Shown piece by piece: positions 1 through 8,683 of a DNA stretch of 64,000 nucleotides. This stretch comes from Microbacterium sp. Nx66. Its GTDB lineage: Bacteria > Actinomycetota > Actinomycetes > Actinomycetales > Microbacteriaceae. A program made the position numbers and the translations under genes. The stretch is taken from contig NZ_LR880474.1 of the NCBI RefSeq assembly GCF_904066215.1, forward strand, positions 1,550,001 through 1,614,000, written 5' to 3'. Each line of letters starts with the position of its first letter. Within the stretch, counting starts at the first letter, position 1. The notes under the pieces were generated by a model that had not been told where the DNA came from, did not search any database, and saw only the letters and a list, made by a program, of their open reading frames with translations.

Positions 1-935
1 CTCAGGCCCTGGGCGACGCGCAGTGAGGCGGCGTCCAGGAGCTCGATCGTCGCGAGTCCGAGCTCCGTGAGAGCGGGGAGCGCGGTCATCGCCGCCGACA
101 GCGTCTCGAAGACGAGCAGACCGGTGGCGATCGCGGGGCGCACCTCGATGGTGCGGAAACGGGCCTCCGCGACGAAGCCGAGGGTCCCTTCCGATCCGAT
201 GAGGAGGTGCTCCAGGATCCGCACCGGGTCGTCGAAGTCGAGCAGGGCGTTCAGGCCGTAGCCCATCGTGTTCTTCATCGAGAACTGCTGCCGCAGGAAG
301 GCGACGTTCCCGGGCGAGGCGAGCAGACGCTCCCGGAGCGACGACAGTCCGGCGAACAGGGCGGGTTCCGCGGCGCGGAGCACGTCCGCGGCGTCCGCGC
401 GTCCGGTGTCCAGGACGGTGCCGCTGGGCAGTACGACGACCATCGACGTGATCGTCTGGTACGAGTTCTCCGTGATGCCGCAGGCCATGCCGCTGGAGTT
501 GTTCGCGACGACGCCGCCGATCGTGCAGGCGATCTCGCTGGCCGGATCCGGCCCGAGCTTGCGGCGATACCGGGCCAGCCGCGTGTTCACCTGCCGGACG
601 GTGGCCCCGGGGCCGACCCTGACCGCGGCGCCGTCGTCCTCGATGTGGATGTCGCGGAAGTGGCTGCGCGTGTCGACGAGGATATCGCCGCTGATGCCCT
701 GTCCGGAGAGGCTGGTGCCGCCGGAGCGGAACGTGAGCGTGCGTCCGGCCGCCCGGACCGCCGAGAACGCGCGGGCGACGCCCTCGGCGTCCGCGGGGGA
801 CAGCACCGCGTCCGGGACGAGCAGGTAATGCGAGGCGTCGTGGGCGCGGGCGAAGCGGTCGATGGATCGGGCGTGGACCTGCGTCTCGGGCCCCAGCAGT
901 GCGGGATCGAGGGGGTGGTCGAGGGTGGTGGGCAC
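1..935 (-). CDS. FAD-binding oxidoreductase (D-lactate/glycolate dehydrogenase type), 3' part outside window
   Basis: This gene runs off the left edge; about 311 codons are visible from a GTG start at 935, which has GAGGAG just upstream. The N-terminal half shows the FAD pyrophosphate-binding loop RSGGTSLSGQ (about residues 70-79) and a GGVVANNSSGMACG segment (about 140-153), typical of the GlcD/Dld branch of the PCMH flavoprotein fold that oxidises D-2-hydroxyacids and passes electrons to a quinone or cytochrome. The NNSSGM(A/C)CG version is common in long proteins with a C-terminal Fe-S domain, but that part lies outside the window. It is divergent from an FCD-type GntR regulator, a pairing known for lactate and glycolate dehydrogenases. 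The exact substrate is not shown by the sequence. Confidence 0.85.
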   Translation of the reverse strand, partial: MPTTLDHPLDPALLGPETQVHARSIDRFARAHDASHYLLVPDAVLSPADAEGVARAFSAVRAAGRTLTFRSGGTSLSGQGISGDILVDTRSHFRDIHIEDDGAAVRVGPGATVRQVNTRLARYRRKLGPDPASEIACTIGGVVANNSSGMACGITENSYQTITSMVVVLPSGTVLDTGRADAADVLRAAEPALFAGLSSLRERLLASPGNVAFLRQQFSMKNTMGYGLNALLDFDDPVRILEHLLIGSEGTLGFVAEARFRTIEVRPAIATGLLVFETLSAAMTALPALTELGLATIELLDAASLRVAQGL

Positions 936-960
936 GGTGCTCCTCTGCTCCGCTCGAAGA

Positions 961-971
961 TTGTCAGACAA
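961..971. promoter_or_regulatory. Candidate FCD/GntR operator TTGTCAGACAA
   Basis: A perfect 11-bp palindrome, TTGTC-A-GACAA, lies between the divergent dehydrogenase and GntR genes. It has the tnGTn-nACna form of FadR-subfamily operators. On the minus strand it directly follows a TACACT -10 box (971-976), so a bound repressor would cover the dehydrogenase start site. It also sits about 40 bp upstream of the GntR start, so autoregulation is possible. Confidence 0.65.
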
Positions 972-996
972 GTGTACTGAACGACGGACGCCTCAC

Positions 997-1002
997 TAGA
1001 CT
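997..1002 (+). promoter_or_regulatory. -10 box (TAGACT) of leaderless GntR gene
   Basis: TAGACT is followed by 7 nt and then the ATG at 1010, with no Shine-Dalgarno sequence. This is the leaderless arrangement seen repeatedly in this window. Confidence 0.5.
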
Positions 1003-1009
1003 GTTCCGC

Positions 1010-1672
1010 ATGACCTCGATCGCGGAGCGCCCCCTCGGCGTGGTCGGCGTGGTCGACGCCGTGACCGGACAGCTGCGCAGCCGGATCCTCTCCGGCGAGA
1101 TCCGCTCGGGGGAGCCTCTGACCGAGGCGGCCGTCTCCCAGACCTACGGCGTCGCCCGTCCCAGCGCCAAAGCGGCCATCGAGCAGCTCGTGGCCAGCGG
1201 GCTGCTCGTGCGGACGGCGCATCGCACGGCGCGCGTGGTCGGCATCGAGGCGGAGACCGTCCGCGACGTCTACCGCACGCGGATCCGGCTGGAGAGCGCG
1301 GCACTACGCGAGCTGGCGGAGAGCGCCGCCGTGCCGGCGGCCGCCGTGGCGGCGAACGCCGAGCTGCAGGCGATGGCACCTGGCCCCGATCCCGCGACGG
1401 TCGATCCCGACCTCCGTTTCCACATGGCGCTCATCGACGCCCTGGGCAGCGAGCGGACCAGCCGCATGTACCGGAGCGTGCTGGACGAGGTGCGGCTGTG
1501 CATGGCGCAGGTGCAGGGTCGGCGTCTCCTGGATGCCGACCTCATCGCCGCCCAGCACGCCGAGATGCTCGAGGCCGTCGCCGCCGGCGACGCGGAGCGC
1601 GCGGCCGCGGTGCTGCATGCCCACCTCGCCTCGGCGGAGGACCGTCTCGTCGAGGCCCTGAGCGCCTCCTGA
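1010..1672 (+). CDS. GntR family transcriptional regulator, FCD subfamily
   Basis: This 220-residue DNA-binding regulator has an N-terminal winged helix of about 70 residues (QLRSRILSGEIRSGEPLTEA, then TYGVARPSAKAAIEQL) and an all-helical FCD ligand domain. The latter carries spaced acidic and histidine residues (DLRFHMALIDALGS near 130-145, AQHAEMLEAV near 180) of the kind that bind metal and a carboxylate ligand. ATG 1010 is chosen because it begins exactly where family members begin and follows a TAGACT box by 7 nt. Upstream in-frame codons would cross the intergenic operator. The most likely target is the divergent FAD dehydrogenase, with a hydroxyacid such as lactate or glycolate as effector; that is inferred from context. 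Confidence 0.88.
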   Translation: MTSIAERPLGVVGVVDAVTGQLRSRILSGEIRSGEPLTEAAVSQTYGVARPSAKAAIEQLVASGLLVRTAHRTARVVGIEAETVRDVYRTRIRLESAALRELAESAAVPAAAVAANAELQAMAPGPDPATVDPDLRFHMALIDALGSERTSRMYRSVLDEVRLCMAQVQGRRLLDADLIAAQHAEMLEAVAAGDAERAAAVLHAHLASAEDRLVEALSAS

Positions 1673-1674
1673 CG

Positions 1675-2625
1675 TCAGCCTTCGTCGGCCGGGGCGTCCT
1701 CGATCTGGGTCGGGGCATCCGTCGGGTCGGCCCAGACAGGAGCGGGGAGAGGCGTGTCGACCTGGCCGGCCTGGATCGCGCGGAGGGCCTCGGTGATCTC
1801 GTCGGCGTTCTCGGGTACCGCCAGGCCGCAGGTGCGCAGCTCGGACGCGAACTGCAGGGTGAGCCGGATCTTCCCCGCCTCGATGGCCTCGGAGGTGGTG
1901 CCGGTGCGGATCTCGCTGCCGGTCTGGATCGCGGGCACCTCGTCGCAGACGTGATAGACCTTGCCGCCGTCGACCCACACGACCTCATCGGCCCCGAGGA
2001 GCTGGATCACGGCCGACTGATCCGCGGTGTACTGCTCGACGGACGGCGGGGCGAAGCTCGTCCCGACGATCGCGGCGAGGACGGCCAGGACGATGCCGAC
2101 GATGCCGGCGGTCGCCTTCTGCCCCTTGTCCATGTCCTTGTTCAGGAAGATGAGGATGACCAGGGGGAGGAAGGCCACGACCGCGATGATCGCGCCGAGC
2201 TGGTTCTGGATGAAGAACCGCGTCTTGTCGGCGCGGCGCGCGGGGTCGAGAGTGTTGGCCTTCTTCCACAGGATCGAGCCGATGATCGACAGCGCCGCGA
2301 TCACGACCAGCAGGACGAGCAGGGCGACGAACGCCCACTGGGGGAACTGCGCCGTCGCTCCCTGCTCTTCCAGGAGGCCGGTGTCCGGATCGCGGAGCAG
2401 CGCGCCGCCCTCGTCGACGAACTCGCGCTGGCGCAGGAGCCAGAAGATGCCGACGGCCTCGCCCGCGATCACGAGCGCCCAGAGGACCGCGGCGATGATG
2501 CGGAAGCGCGTCGCGGAGGCCTTGGCCTCCGGGCTCGGCGTCCAGCCCGCGGGCGGTTCGCCGGTCGTGGCGCCGGCCGTGGAACGACGCGGCGCAGCAG
2601 ACGACGTGGGCTCGTTCTCGGCCAT
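1675..2625 (-). CDS. Membrane protein of unknown function, four TM segments
   Basis: I do not recognise this 316-residue protein. It has a polar, Pro/Ser/Thr-rich cytoplasmic N-terminus of about 40 residues, four predicted membrane helices (about 42-64, 97-120, 142-161, 172-192) and a soluble C-terminal domain of about 125 residues holding two cysteines (in HVCDEV and RTCGLA) that could form a disulfide outside the membrane. The ATG at 2625 has a good GGAAAGGACA ribosome-binding site. The stop lies 2 bp beyond the stop of the convergent GntR gene, and its 5' end is divergent from another membrane protein. Confidence 0.75.
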   Translation of the reverse strand: MAENEPTSSAAPRRSTAGATTGEPPAGWTPSPEAKASATRFRIIAAVLWALVIAGEAVGIFWLLRQREFVDEGGALLRDPDTGLLEEQGATAQFPQWAFVALLVLLVVIAALSIIGSILWKKANTLDPARRADKTRFFIQNQLGAIIAVVAFLPLVILIFLNKDMDKGQKATAGIVGIVLAVLAAIVGTSFAPPSVEQYTADQSAVIQLLGADEVVWVDGGKVYHVCDEVPAIQTGSEIRTGTTSEAIEAGKIRLTLQFASELRTCGLAVPENADEITEALRAIQAGQVDTPLPAPVWADPTDAPTQIEDAPADEG

Positions 2626-2696
2626 GGTTGTCCTTTCCCCCGAAAGTCCCCGGCGACCCCGCCGAGGCATCCCCGAGCCTAGTGGTCGGGGTGTCC

Positions 2697-2702
2697 TACT
2701 CT
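2697..2702 (+). promoter_or_regulatory. -10 box (TACTCT) of leaderless gene at 2709
   Basis: TACTCT is followed by 6 nt and the ATG at 2709, without a ribosome-binding site. Confidence 0.5.
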
Positions 2703-2708
2703 GGAGAG

Positions 2709-3179
2709 ATGACATCCGATTCGGACGACGCCCTGAGCTGGGACGGCGACGACAGCGCGGAGCAGCGCCCCCGGGACGCCGCACGGCGTTCCACGCCTGC
2801 TCCGGAACCGATGCCGGCCGAGGCCGTCGCACCCTCGGCGTCCGCACCCGCGTCGGTGGACGAGGAGACCGCAGCGCCCTCCGGTCTCAGCAATGCGATG
2901 CTGGTCCTCGTCGGCGTCGTCGGGGGCGTCTATCTGCTCTACACCGTGGGGTGGATCGCCGGCGGTCTCCGCCTGCAGCCGCTCGCCTCGTTCCTCGTCG
3001 CGGATTTCATGTTCCTGCCCTGGTTCGTGCTGGCGATCGCCGCCCCCGCGCTCTGGTTCCTCGCGACGTGGGTGCTGACGCGGGGCCGGGCCTCCTGGAT
3101 CCGCGCCGCCGTGCTCCTGGCCGGCGTCGTGCTGCTCGTGCCGTGGCCGTTCGTGACCGTGGGGGTGATCGGCTCATGA
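2709..3179 (+). CDS. Small membrane protein of unknown function
   Basis: This protein of 156 residues has an acidic, then Pro/Ala-rich, probably disordered N-terminus (1-60), followed by three hydrophobic helices (about 62-85, 95-122, 130-153). No enzymatic motif is visible. The chosen ATG sits 6 nt after a TACTCT box, suggesting a leaderless mRNA; upstream in-frame codons have no support. It overlaps the next gene by ATGA, so the two are translationally coupled and may work together. Both lie directly upstream of serA, but I see no link to serine synthesis. Confidence 0.72.
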   Translation: MTSDSDDALSWDGDDSAEQRPRDAARRSTPAPEPMPAEAVAPSASAPASVDEETAAPSGLSNAMLVLVGVVGGVYLLYTVGWIAGGLRLQPLASFLVADFMFLPWFVLAIAAPALWFLATWVLTRGRASWIRAAVLLAGVVLLVPWPFVTVGVIGS

Positions 3180-3511
3180 CCGCTCCGAAGGCACCGTCCG
3201 CCGTGGCGACCGGTTCGCCGCGCTGGCTCGTGTGGACCGTCATCGCCCTCGCCGGGCTCTTCTACGCGTATGCGGTGTGGAACGCGGTCGCGCACCTCAT
3301 CACCATGGCCCAGACCGGCCTCACCGGCGCCGGATGGGCGACGCTGCTGTTCGGCGTGGTGTTCCCCGTGATCGTGTTCGGGTTCGCCTTCGCCATCGGC
3401 CGACGCCGTCGTGTGGGGGAGCTCGCCCTGACCTTCCTCGCCGGACTCGGCATCGTCGCGGTGTTCTGGATGAGCCTGCTCGCGCTGAGTCTGACGCTGC
3501 CCAGCGCCTGA
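3176..3511 (+). CDS. Small membrane protein, coupled to the gene upstream
   Basis: A 111-residue protein with three predicted membrane helices (about 17-40, 54-75, 83-106), a short basic loop GRRRRVG between the second and third, and no recognisable catalytic motif. The ATG overlaps the stop of the preceding gene (ATGA), so expression should be coupled. The function is unknown. Confidence 0.72.
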   Translation: MTAPKAPSAVATGSPRWLVWTVIALAGLFYAYAVWNAVAHLITMAQTGLTGAGWATLLFGVVFPVIVFGFAFAIGRRRRVGELALTFLAGLGIVAVFWMSLLALSLTLPSA

Positions 3512-3561
3512 GCCGGATCCGTCGCGCCGTCACACGGCACGGAGCGCCCCCGGGGCTCCGG

Positions 3562-3567
3562 TAGAGT
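3562..3567 (+). promoter_or_regulatory. Probable -10 box (TAGAGT) for serA
   Basis: TAGAGT lies 75 nt before the serA GTG in the gap after the upstream operon. This would give serA its own promoter with a leader of about 70 nt. Confidence 0.4.
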
Positions 3568-3642
3568 TGTCGCGATCGCGCCCCCGACGGTGTGCGGCGC
3601 ATCGGCCCCTCCCGCCTGTCGCGCTGCCCCGAAGGATCCACT

Positions 3643-5247
3643 GTGCCGAAGCCTGTCGTGCTCATCGCCGAAGTACTCTCTCCCGCCACGATCGAGGCGC
3701 TCGGCCCCGACTTCGACGTCCGCCACGTCGACGGCACCGATCGCGAGGCGCTCTTCGCCGCCCTCGCGGAGTCGGACGCGGTGCTCATCCGCTCCGCGAC
3801 CCGCATCGACGAGGAGGCGCTGTCGCACGCGCCGAAGCTCAAGGTCGTCGCGCGGGCCGGTGTCGGCCTCGACAACGTCGACATCAAGGCTGCGACCGCG
3901 GCCGGCGTCATGGTCGTCAACGCCCCGACGTCGAACATCGTCTCCGCCGCCGAGCTGACGGTCGGCCACATCCTCAGCCTCGCCCGCCGGATCCCGGCCG
4001 CGCACGCCTCGCTCTCCGCCGGCCAGTGGAAGCGCAGCTCCTTCACCGGTGCCGAGCTCTTCGAGAAGACCGTCGGCATCGTCGGACTCGGCCGGATCGG
4101 CGCCCTCGTCGCCGCTCGCCTGGCCGCCTTCGACATGCGCGTCGTCGCGTACGACCCCTACGTCACCTCGGCGCGCGCCCAGCAGCTCGGCGTGCAGCTC
4201 CTCTCGCTGGACGAGCTCGTCGCCGAAGCCGACTTCCTCACGATCCACATGCCCAAGACCCCGGAGACGACGGGCATGATCGGCGCCGAGCAGTTCGCCG
4301 CCATGAAGCCGACCGCCTTCGTCGTGAACGTCGCCCGCGGCGGGCTCATCGACGAGGAGGCGCTGCACGAAGCTCTCGTCGCCGGTGAGATCGCCGGTGC
4401 GGGTCTGGACGTCTTCACTTCCGAGCCCCCGGCCGAGGGAGGCAGCGCCCGTGCCCTGCTCGACCTCCCGAACGTCGTCGTCACGCCGCACCTCGGTGCG
4501 AGCACGGAAGAGGCACAGGAGAAGGCCGGCGTCTCGGTCGCGCGCTCGGTGCGGCTCGCGCTCGGCGGTGACCTCGTCCCGGATGCGGTCAACGTCGCGG
4601 GCGGCGTCATCGACCCGTACGTGCGTCCCGGCATCTCGCTCGTGGAGAAGCTCGGTCAGATCTTCGCCGCACTGGCCACGTCGCCGCTCACGAGCCTCGA
4701 CGTCGAGGTGCACGGCGAGCTCAACGACTACGACGTGAGCGTGCTCAAGCTCGCCGCCCTCAAGGGTGTCTTCACGAACATCGTGAGCGAGACCGTGTCG
4801 TACGTGAACGCGCCCCTCCTGGCGGAGCAGCGCGGCATCGCGGTGCGCCTGCTCAAGGACGACGTGAGCGAGGAGTACCGGAACGTCATCACCCTCACGG
4901 GGGCGCTGTCCGACGGAACGCAGCTCTCGGTGTCGGGCACGCTGACCGGACCGAAGCAGGCCGAGAAGCTCGTCGGCATCAACGACCACGCCCTGGAGCT
5001 GCCGATCGAGAAGCACCACGTCGTGATGCTCTACACCGACCGTCCCGGCATCGTCGCCGTCTACGGGCAGAAGTTCGGCGAGGCCGGGATCAACATCGCC
5101 GGCATGCAGATCTCGCGGCTCGCGGCGGGCGATCAGGCGCTCAGCGTGCTGACGCTCGACTCGCCCGTGTCCGAGGAGCTGCTGGACGACGTGCGCGGTG
5201 CCATCGACGCCGACCTCTTCCGTCAGATCGAGATCACCGAGGTCTGA
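3643..5247 (+). CDS. serA: D-3-phosphoglycerate dehydrogenase
   Basis: This enzyme oxidises 3-phosphoglycerate to 3-phosphohydroxypyruvate with NAD+, the first step of the phosphorylated serine pathway. The 534 residues match the long actinobacterial/plant-type PGDH. An N-terminal catalytic half contains the NAD-binding GIVGLGRIG (about 145-153), the catalytic Arg in NVARGG (about 232) and the catalytic His in TPHLGAS (about 283). An intervening domain and a C-terminal ACT domain (about 457-534, TDRPGIVAVYG) follow; the ACT domain normally mediates serine feedback. GTG 3643 is preferred because GAAGGA precedes it and homologues start at this point; a longer in-frame start at 3592 adds an unlikely arginine/proline-rich tail. 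Confidence 0.96.
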   Translation: MPKPVVLIAEVLSPATIEALGPDFDVRHVDGTDREALFAALAESDAVLIRSATRIDEEALSHAPKLKVVARAGVGLDNVDIKAATAAGVMVVNAPTSNIVSAAELTVGHILSLARRIPAAHASLSAGQWKRSSFTGAELFEKTVGIVGLGRIGALVAARLAAFDMRVVAYDPYVTSARAQQLGVQLLSLDELVAEADFLTIHMPKTPETTGMIGAEQFAAMKPTAFVVNVARGGLIDEEALHEALVAGEIAGAGLDVFTSEPPAEGGSARALLDLPNVVVTPHLGASTEEAQEKAGVSVARSVRLALGGDLVPDAVNVAGGVIDPYVRPGISLVEKLGQIFAALATSPLTSLDVEVHGELNDYDVSVLKLAALKGVFTNIVSETVSYVNAPLLAEQRGIAVRLLKDDVSEEYRNVITLTGALSDGTQLSVSGTLTGPKQAEKLVGINDHALELPIEKHHVVMLYTDRPGIVAVYGQKFGEAGINIAGMQISRLAAGDQALSVLTLDSPVSEELLDDVRGAIDADLFRQIEITEV

Positions 5248-5261
5248 CACCGCAGAGCGGG

Positions 5262-5298
5262 GGAGAAGGGCGGGAGCGCGAGGCTCCCGCCCTTCTCC
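5262..5298. terminator. Strong hairpin terminator between serA and the convergent TetR gene
   Basis: A perfect 16-bp stem (GGAGAAGGGCGGGAGC with its complement) closes a 5-nt GCGAG loop 15 nt after the serA stop. It has no T-run, as is common in GC-rich actinobacteria, and could serve both convergent genes. Confidence 0.8.
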
Positions 5299-5320
5299 GT
5301 ACCCGCAGCCTTGTCCGGCG

Positions 5321-5863
5321 TCAGGCGGTGGCGCGCAGCACGAGGGCGATGAGATCGGCGAGCTCGTCGCTGCGCGGGACCAGGCGCTCCGGCCCGTGCA
5401 CGTCGAGCGAGTTGTTGAAGTAGAGGCCGTCGCTCACGAGCATCACGAGGTCGAGGCTGGCGGTGTCGCGGACGTGCGGACGGATCGTCTCCGCCCAGCG
5501 ACGCCGGGTATCCCGGAGCATGTCGGACGCGGCGGTCGAGCCGCCCTGGGCCAGCCGGGTCGTGGCGATGAGCGCCCGATCGAGGGCGTCGTCCTCCATC
5601 ACCGAGGTCCGCACGTAGTACGCGACGGGGCCCTCCTCGGCGGCGCGCATGCGCTCCAGGTCGAGGGTGGTCAGGTGGTCCAGGCGCTCCAGGAGCCCGG
5701 TCTCCAGGTCGTCCTTGGAGCGGAAGTGGTAGAGCAGGCCGCCCTTCGACACGCCGGCGGCCTTCGCCGTGGCCTCGAGCGTCGCGGCGCGTTCGCCGTC
5801 GTCGATGAGGATCGCCTCGAAGGCGTCGAGGACCTTCTCACGGGCGAGGGGAGGGCGGGGCAT
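5321..5863 (-). CDS. TetR family repressor of the adjacent efflux pump
   Basis: This 180-residue regulator has a TetR N-terminal helix-turn-helix (about 8-50, ending in the characteristic AAGVSKGGLLYHFRSKDDL) and a helical C-terminal ligand and dimerisation domain of the size usual for drug-responsive TetR proteins. The ATG at 5863 has AGAGGAT upstream. It is divergent from a 14-TM efflux transporter, with an inverted repeat covering the shared promoter. That context suggests it represses both itself and the pump and releases on binding a pump substrate. The inducer cannot be read from sequence. Confidence 0.9.
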   Translation of the reverse strand: MPRPPLAREKVLDAFEAILIDDGERAATLEATAKAAGVSKGGLLYHFRSKDDLETGLLERLDHLTTLDLERMRAAEEGPVAYYVRTSVMEDDALDRALIATTRLAQGGSTAASDMLRDTRRRWAETIRPHVRDTASLDLVMLVSDGLYFNNSLDVHGPERLVPRSDELADLIALVLRATA

Positions 5864-5900
5864 CGGTCATCCTCTGAGCGGGATCGGGAGGGCTGCATCT

Positions 5901-5930
5901 GTTACTATACCAGCCGGACGGTTTAGTAAC
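5901..5930. promoter_or_regulatory. Candidate TetR operator between regulator and MFS pump
   Basis: GTTACTATACC and GGTTTAGTAAC form an inverted repeat (10 of 11 positions paired) around an 8-bp centre. This AT-richer island also holds -10-like sequences on both strands (TACTAT forward, TATAGT reverse), so a bound repressor would block both promoters. Confidence 0.7.
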
Positions 5931-5959
5931 GAGCGGTCCACAGGAAGGAAAGGTGTTCC

Positions 5960-7495
5960 ATGACCCGTACTGCGTCGATCCCGACGACAGAGACGGAAGC
6001 TCCCCGCGTCGGGGCTCGGGGGTGGGCGGCGCTCGTCGTCCTCATGCTCCCGGTGCTGCTGGTGTCGGTGGACAACACGGTGCTGAGCTTCGCGCTGCCC
6101 GAGATCTCGATCTCGCTCGCGCCGAGCGGGGCCGAGCAGCTGTGGATCATCGACGTCTATCCGCTCGTGCTCGCCGGACTCCTGGTGACCATGGGGACGC
6201 TGGGCGACCGCTTCGGGCGCCGCCGCCTGCTCCTCATCGGAGCCACGGGGTTCGCCGTGGTCTCCGCTCTGGCCGCCTTCGCGCCGACCGCGGGCCTTCT
6301 CATCGCGGCGCGCGCCCTGCTCGGCTTCTTCGGCGCCATGCTCATGCCCTCGACTCTCTCGCTGCTGCGGTCGATCTTCCAGAACCGCGACCAGCGCCGC
6401 ATGGCCATCGCGGTCTGGGCGTCTGCGTTCTCCGCCGGATCCGCGCTCGGCCCCATCGTCGGCGGCTTCCTCCTCGAGCACTTCGCGTGGGGCTCGGTGT
6501 TCCTCATCGCCGTCCCCGTCCTCATCCCGCTGCTCATCGCCGCGCCGCTGCTCGTGCCGGAGAGCCGTGACCCGAATCCCGGCCGCATCGACCCGCTCAG
6601 CATCGTGCTCTCGATGGCCGCGATGATCCCGGTCGTCTACGCCATCAAGTCCTTCGCGGTCGACGGCCCGTCGCTGTACGCCGGGGGATGGGCGCTGCTC
6701 GGCCTCGTGATGGGGACGTTGTTCGTGCGCCGTCAGCTCCGTGCCGACACCCCGATGCTCGACATGGCCCTGTTCCGCCGCGGGTCGTTCTCGGGGGCGA
6801 TCCTGGTGAACCTGCTCAGCGTCGTGGCCCTCGTCGGGTTCCTGTACTTCGTCTCGCAGCACCTGCAGCTCGTGCTGGGGCTCTCGCCGATGGTCGCGGG
6901 CCTCGCGCTCGTGCCGGGGATGGCGGCGATGATCGTCGCCGGACTCACGGTGGTGCCGATCTCGCGGCGGGTGCCGCCGCACGTGCTCATCCCGGCGGCG
7001 CTGGTGTTCTCCGTCGCGGGGTACCTCATCGTCGCCTTCACGACGCACGAGCACGGCGTGGCACCGCTCATCCTCGCCTTCGTCGTCCTCGGCATCGGCA
7101 TCGGCGCGGCCGAGACCATCTCGAACGAGCTCATCCTCTCCAGCGCCCCCGCGGCGAAGGCCGGTGCCGCGAGCGCGGTGTCCGAGACGGCGTACGAGCT
7201 CGGTGCCGTGCTGGGGACCGCGATCCTGGGCGGCATCATCACCGCGTTCTACCGCGGCGCGCTGGTGCTGCCCGAGGGGCTTCCGGCCGAGGTGGCCCGC
7301 GCTGCGCAGGAGACGCTGGCCGGCGCGTACACCGCCGCCCACGAGCTCCCGGCCGCGCTCGGCGACGCCCTGTGGCAGGCAGCGGCCGACGCGTTCGGCT
7401 CCGGCGTCACCGTGACCTCGCTCATCGGCGCGGGCCTCGTCGTCGTCGCGGCGGTCATCGCGGCCGTCACACTGCGCAAGGCACCCACGCACTGA
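5960..7495 (+). CDS. MFS efflux transporter, DHA2 (14-TM) family
   Basis: This 511-residue inner-membrane proton-drug antiporter belongs to the EmrB/QacA-type 14-helix group. After a short polar N-terminus, TM1 carries the DHA2 signature [18 protein letters not shown] (about 34-51). The loop between helices 2 and 3 has [13 protein letters not shown], and motif C ([10 protein letters not shown]) is in helix 5. The ATG is preceded by an excellent GGAAGGAAAGG site. It is divergent from and probably repressed by the TetR gene through the inverted repeat at 5901-5930. It most likely exports a hydrophobic or cationic toxic compound; the substrate is unknown. Confidence 0.9.
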   Translation: MTRTASIPTTETEAPRVGARGWAALVVLMLPVLLVSVDNTVLSFALPEISISLAPSGAEQLWIIDVYPLVLAGLLVTMGTLGDRFGRRRLLLIGATGFAVVSALAAFAPTAGLLIAARALLGFFGAMLMPSTLSLLRSIFQNRDQRRMAIAVWASAFSAGSALGPIVGGFLLEHFAWGSVFLIAVPVLIPLLIAAPLLVPESRDPNPGRIDPLSIVLSMAAMIPVVYAIKSFAVDGPSLYAGGWALLGLVMGTLFVRRQLRADTPMLDMALFRRGSFSGAILVNLLSVVALVGFLYFVSQHLQLVLGLSPMVAGLALVPGMAAMIVAGLTVVPISRRVPPHVLIPAALVFSVAGYLIVAFTTHEHGVAPLILAFVVLGIGIGAAETISNELILSSAPAAKAGAASAVSETAYELGAVLGTAILGGIITAFYRGALVLPEGLPAEVARAAQETLAGAYTAAHELPAALGDALWQAAADAFGSGVTVTSLIGAGLVVVAAVIAAVTLRKAPTH

Positions 7496-7499
7496 CCAC

Positions 7500-7550
7500 T
7501 ACGCTGGGGGGACCGGCCCGTTCGACCCGCGGTCGCGCCGCGGCCGGTCC
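7500..7550 (+). promoter_or_regulatory. leuB leader: TACGCT box and 9-bp hairpin
   Basis: A TACGCT hexamer (7500-7505) would start transcription near 7512. A hairpin immediately follows, with arms GGACCGGCC (7510-7518) and GGCCGGTCC (7542-7550) and a nested GCGG/CCGC stem in the loop. It may be the terminator of the transporter gene or a 5'-end structure of the leuB mRNA. I see no leader ORF with leucine codons here. Confidence 0.4.
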
Positions 7551-7577
7551 ACCCCCGTGCAGTGCGCAAGGAGTCTC

Positions 7578-8621
7578 ATGTCGCGTGTCGTGAAGCTGGC
7601 CGTCATCCCGGGTGACGGCATCGGTCCCGAGGTCATCGCCGAGGCGGAGAAGGTGCTCGACACCGTCACGGCCGACAGCGACGTGACGTTCGACAAGACC
7701 CGCTTCTCGCTCGGTGCCGGCCGGTACCTCGAGACGGGCGACACGCTCACGGACGACGACCTCGCCGCGATCGCCGCACACGACGCGATCCTCCTCGGCG
7801 CGGTCGGCGGGACGCCGGGCGACCCGCGGCTGAAGGACGCGAACATCGAGCGCGGGCTGCTGCTGAAGCTCCGGTTCACGCTCGACCACTACGTGAACCT
7901 GCGTCCCTCGAAGCTCTTCACCGGAGCTCCCGGTCCGCTGTCGGACCCGGGCGAGGTCGACTTCGTCGTCGTCCGCGAGGGGACGGAAGGTCCCTACGTC
8001 GGCAACGGCGGAGCGATCCGGAAGGGGACGCCGCAGGAGGTGGCGAACGAGACCTCCGTGAACACGGCGTTCGGTGTCGAGCGGGTCGTCCGCTATGCGT
8101 TCGCCCTCGCGGAGCGCCGCCGTCAGAAGCTCACCCTGGTGCACAAGACCAACGTGCTCGTGCACGCCGGCGCGATCTGGCAGCGCATCGTGAACGAGGT
8201 CGCCGCCGAGCACCCCGACGTCGCCGTCGACTATCTGCACGTCGACGCCGCCACCATCTTCCTCGTCACCGATCCCTCGCGCTTCGACGTGATCGTGACG
8301 GACAATCTCTTCGGTGACATCCTCACCGACCTCGCCGGCGCCGTCACGGGCGGCATCGGCCTCGCCGCCTCCGGGAACATCAATCCCGATGGCAACTTCC
8401 CGTCGATGTTCGAGCCCGTGCACGGCTCGGCTCCGGACATCGCGGGTCAGCAGAAGGCCGACCCGACCGCCGCGATCCTCTCCATCGCGCTGCTGCTCGA
8501 CCACCTCGGCCTGACGGCCGAGTCGGCGCGTGTGAGCGCCGCGGTCGAGGCGGACATCGCCGCCCGCAGCGGTGCCCGCACCACCGCGGAGATCGGCTCC
8601 GCGATCACTGCCCGTCTCTGA
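7578..8621 (+). CDS. leuB: 3-isopropylmalate dehydrogenase
   Basis: This 347-residue cytoplasmic enzyme oxidatively decarboxylates 3-isopropylmalate with NAD+ to give 2-ketoisocaproate precursor in leucine synthesis. It shows the N-terminal [11 protein letters not shown], the substrate loop [12 protein letters not shown] (about 134-145), the catalytic lysine in HKTNVL, the metal-binding aspartates in [13 protein letters not shown], and the NAD-binding region [13 protein letters not shown]. The length and the actinobacterial form of the substrate loop fit LeuB rather than isocitrate dehydrogenase. ATG 7578 has AAGGAG upstream; the longer in-frame ATG at 7557 lies inside the leader. It is followed 62 bp later by ilvE, which performs the last step of the same pathway. 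Confidence 0.95.
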   Translation: MSRVVKLAVIPGDGIGPEVIAEAEKVLDTVTADSDVTFDKTRFSLGAGRYLETGDTLTDDDLAAIAAHDAILLGAVGGTPGDPRLKDANIERGLLLKLRFTLDHYVNLRPSKLFTGAPGPLSDPGEVDFVVVREGTEGPYVGNGGAIRKGTPQEVANETSVNTAFGVERVVRYAFALAERRRQKLTLVHKTNVLVHAGAIWQRIVNEVAAEHPDVAVDYLHVDAATIFLVTDPSRFDVIVTDNLFGDILTDLAGAVTGGIGLAASGNINPDGNFPSMFEPVHGSAPDIAGQQKADPTAAILSIALLLDHLGLTAESARVSAAVEADIAARSGARTTAEIGSAITARL

Positions 8622-8631
8622 ACGGCGGGCG

Positions 8632-8659
8632 TAGGCTGACAGGGCGCGAGGATGCGCCC
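8632..8659 (+). promoter_or_regulatory. Probable ilvE promoter (TAGGCT) and 5'-end hairpin
   Basis: TAGGCT (8632-8637) would start transcription near 8644, almost exactly at a small hairpin GGGCGC-GAGGAT-GCGCCC (8642-8659). This gives ilvE its own promoter with a leader of about 40 nt. Confidence 0.4.
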
Positions 8660-8683
8660 ACCCCACGAGGATTGGATGACGAC

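Noticed and set aside
207..980. 257-codon forward frame opposite the FAD dehydrogenase
   Set aside because: The reverse-strand frame carries RSGGTSLSGQ and NNSSGM flavoprotein motifs; the forward frame has none.
3262..5250. A 662-codon open frame antisense to serA
   Set aside because: Composition of the His/Asp/Arg/Val-rich shadow type; serA on the other strand has clear motifs.
7510..7550. leuB leader hairpin as a leucine attenuator
   Set aside because: No short ORF with leucine codons precedes it, unlike the leuC leader.
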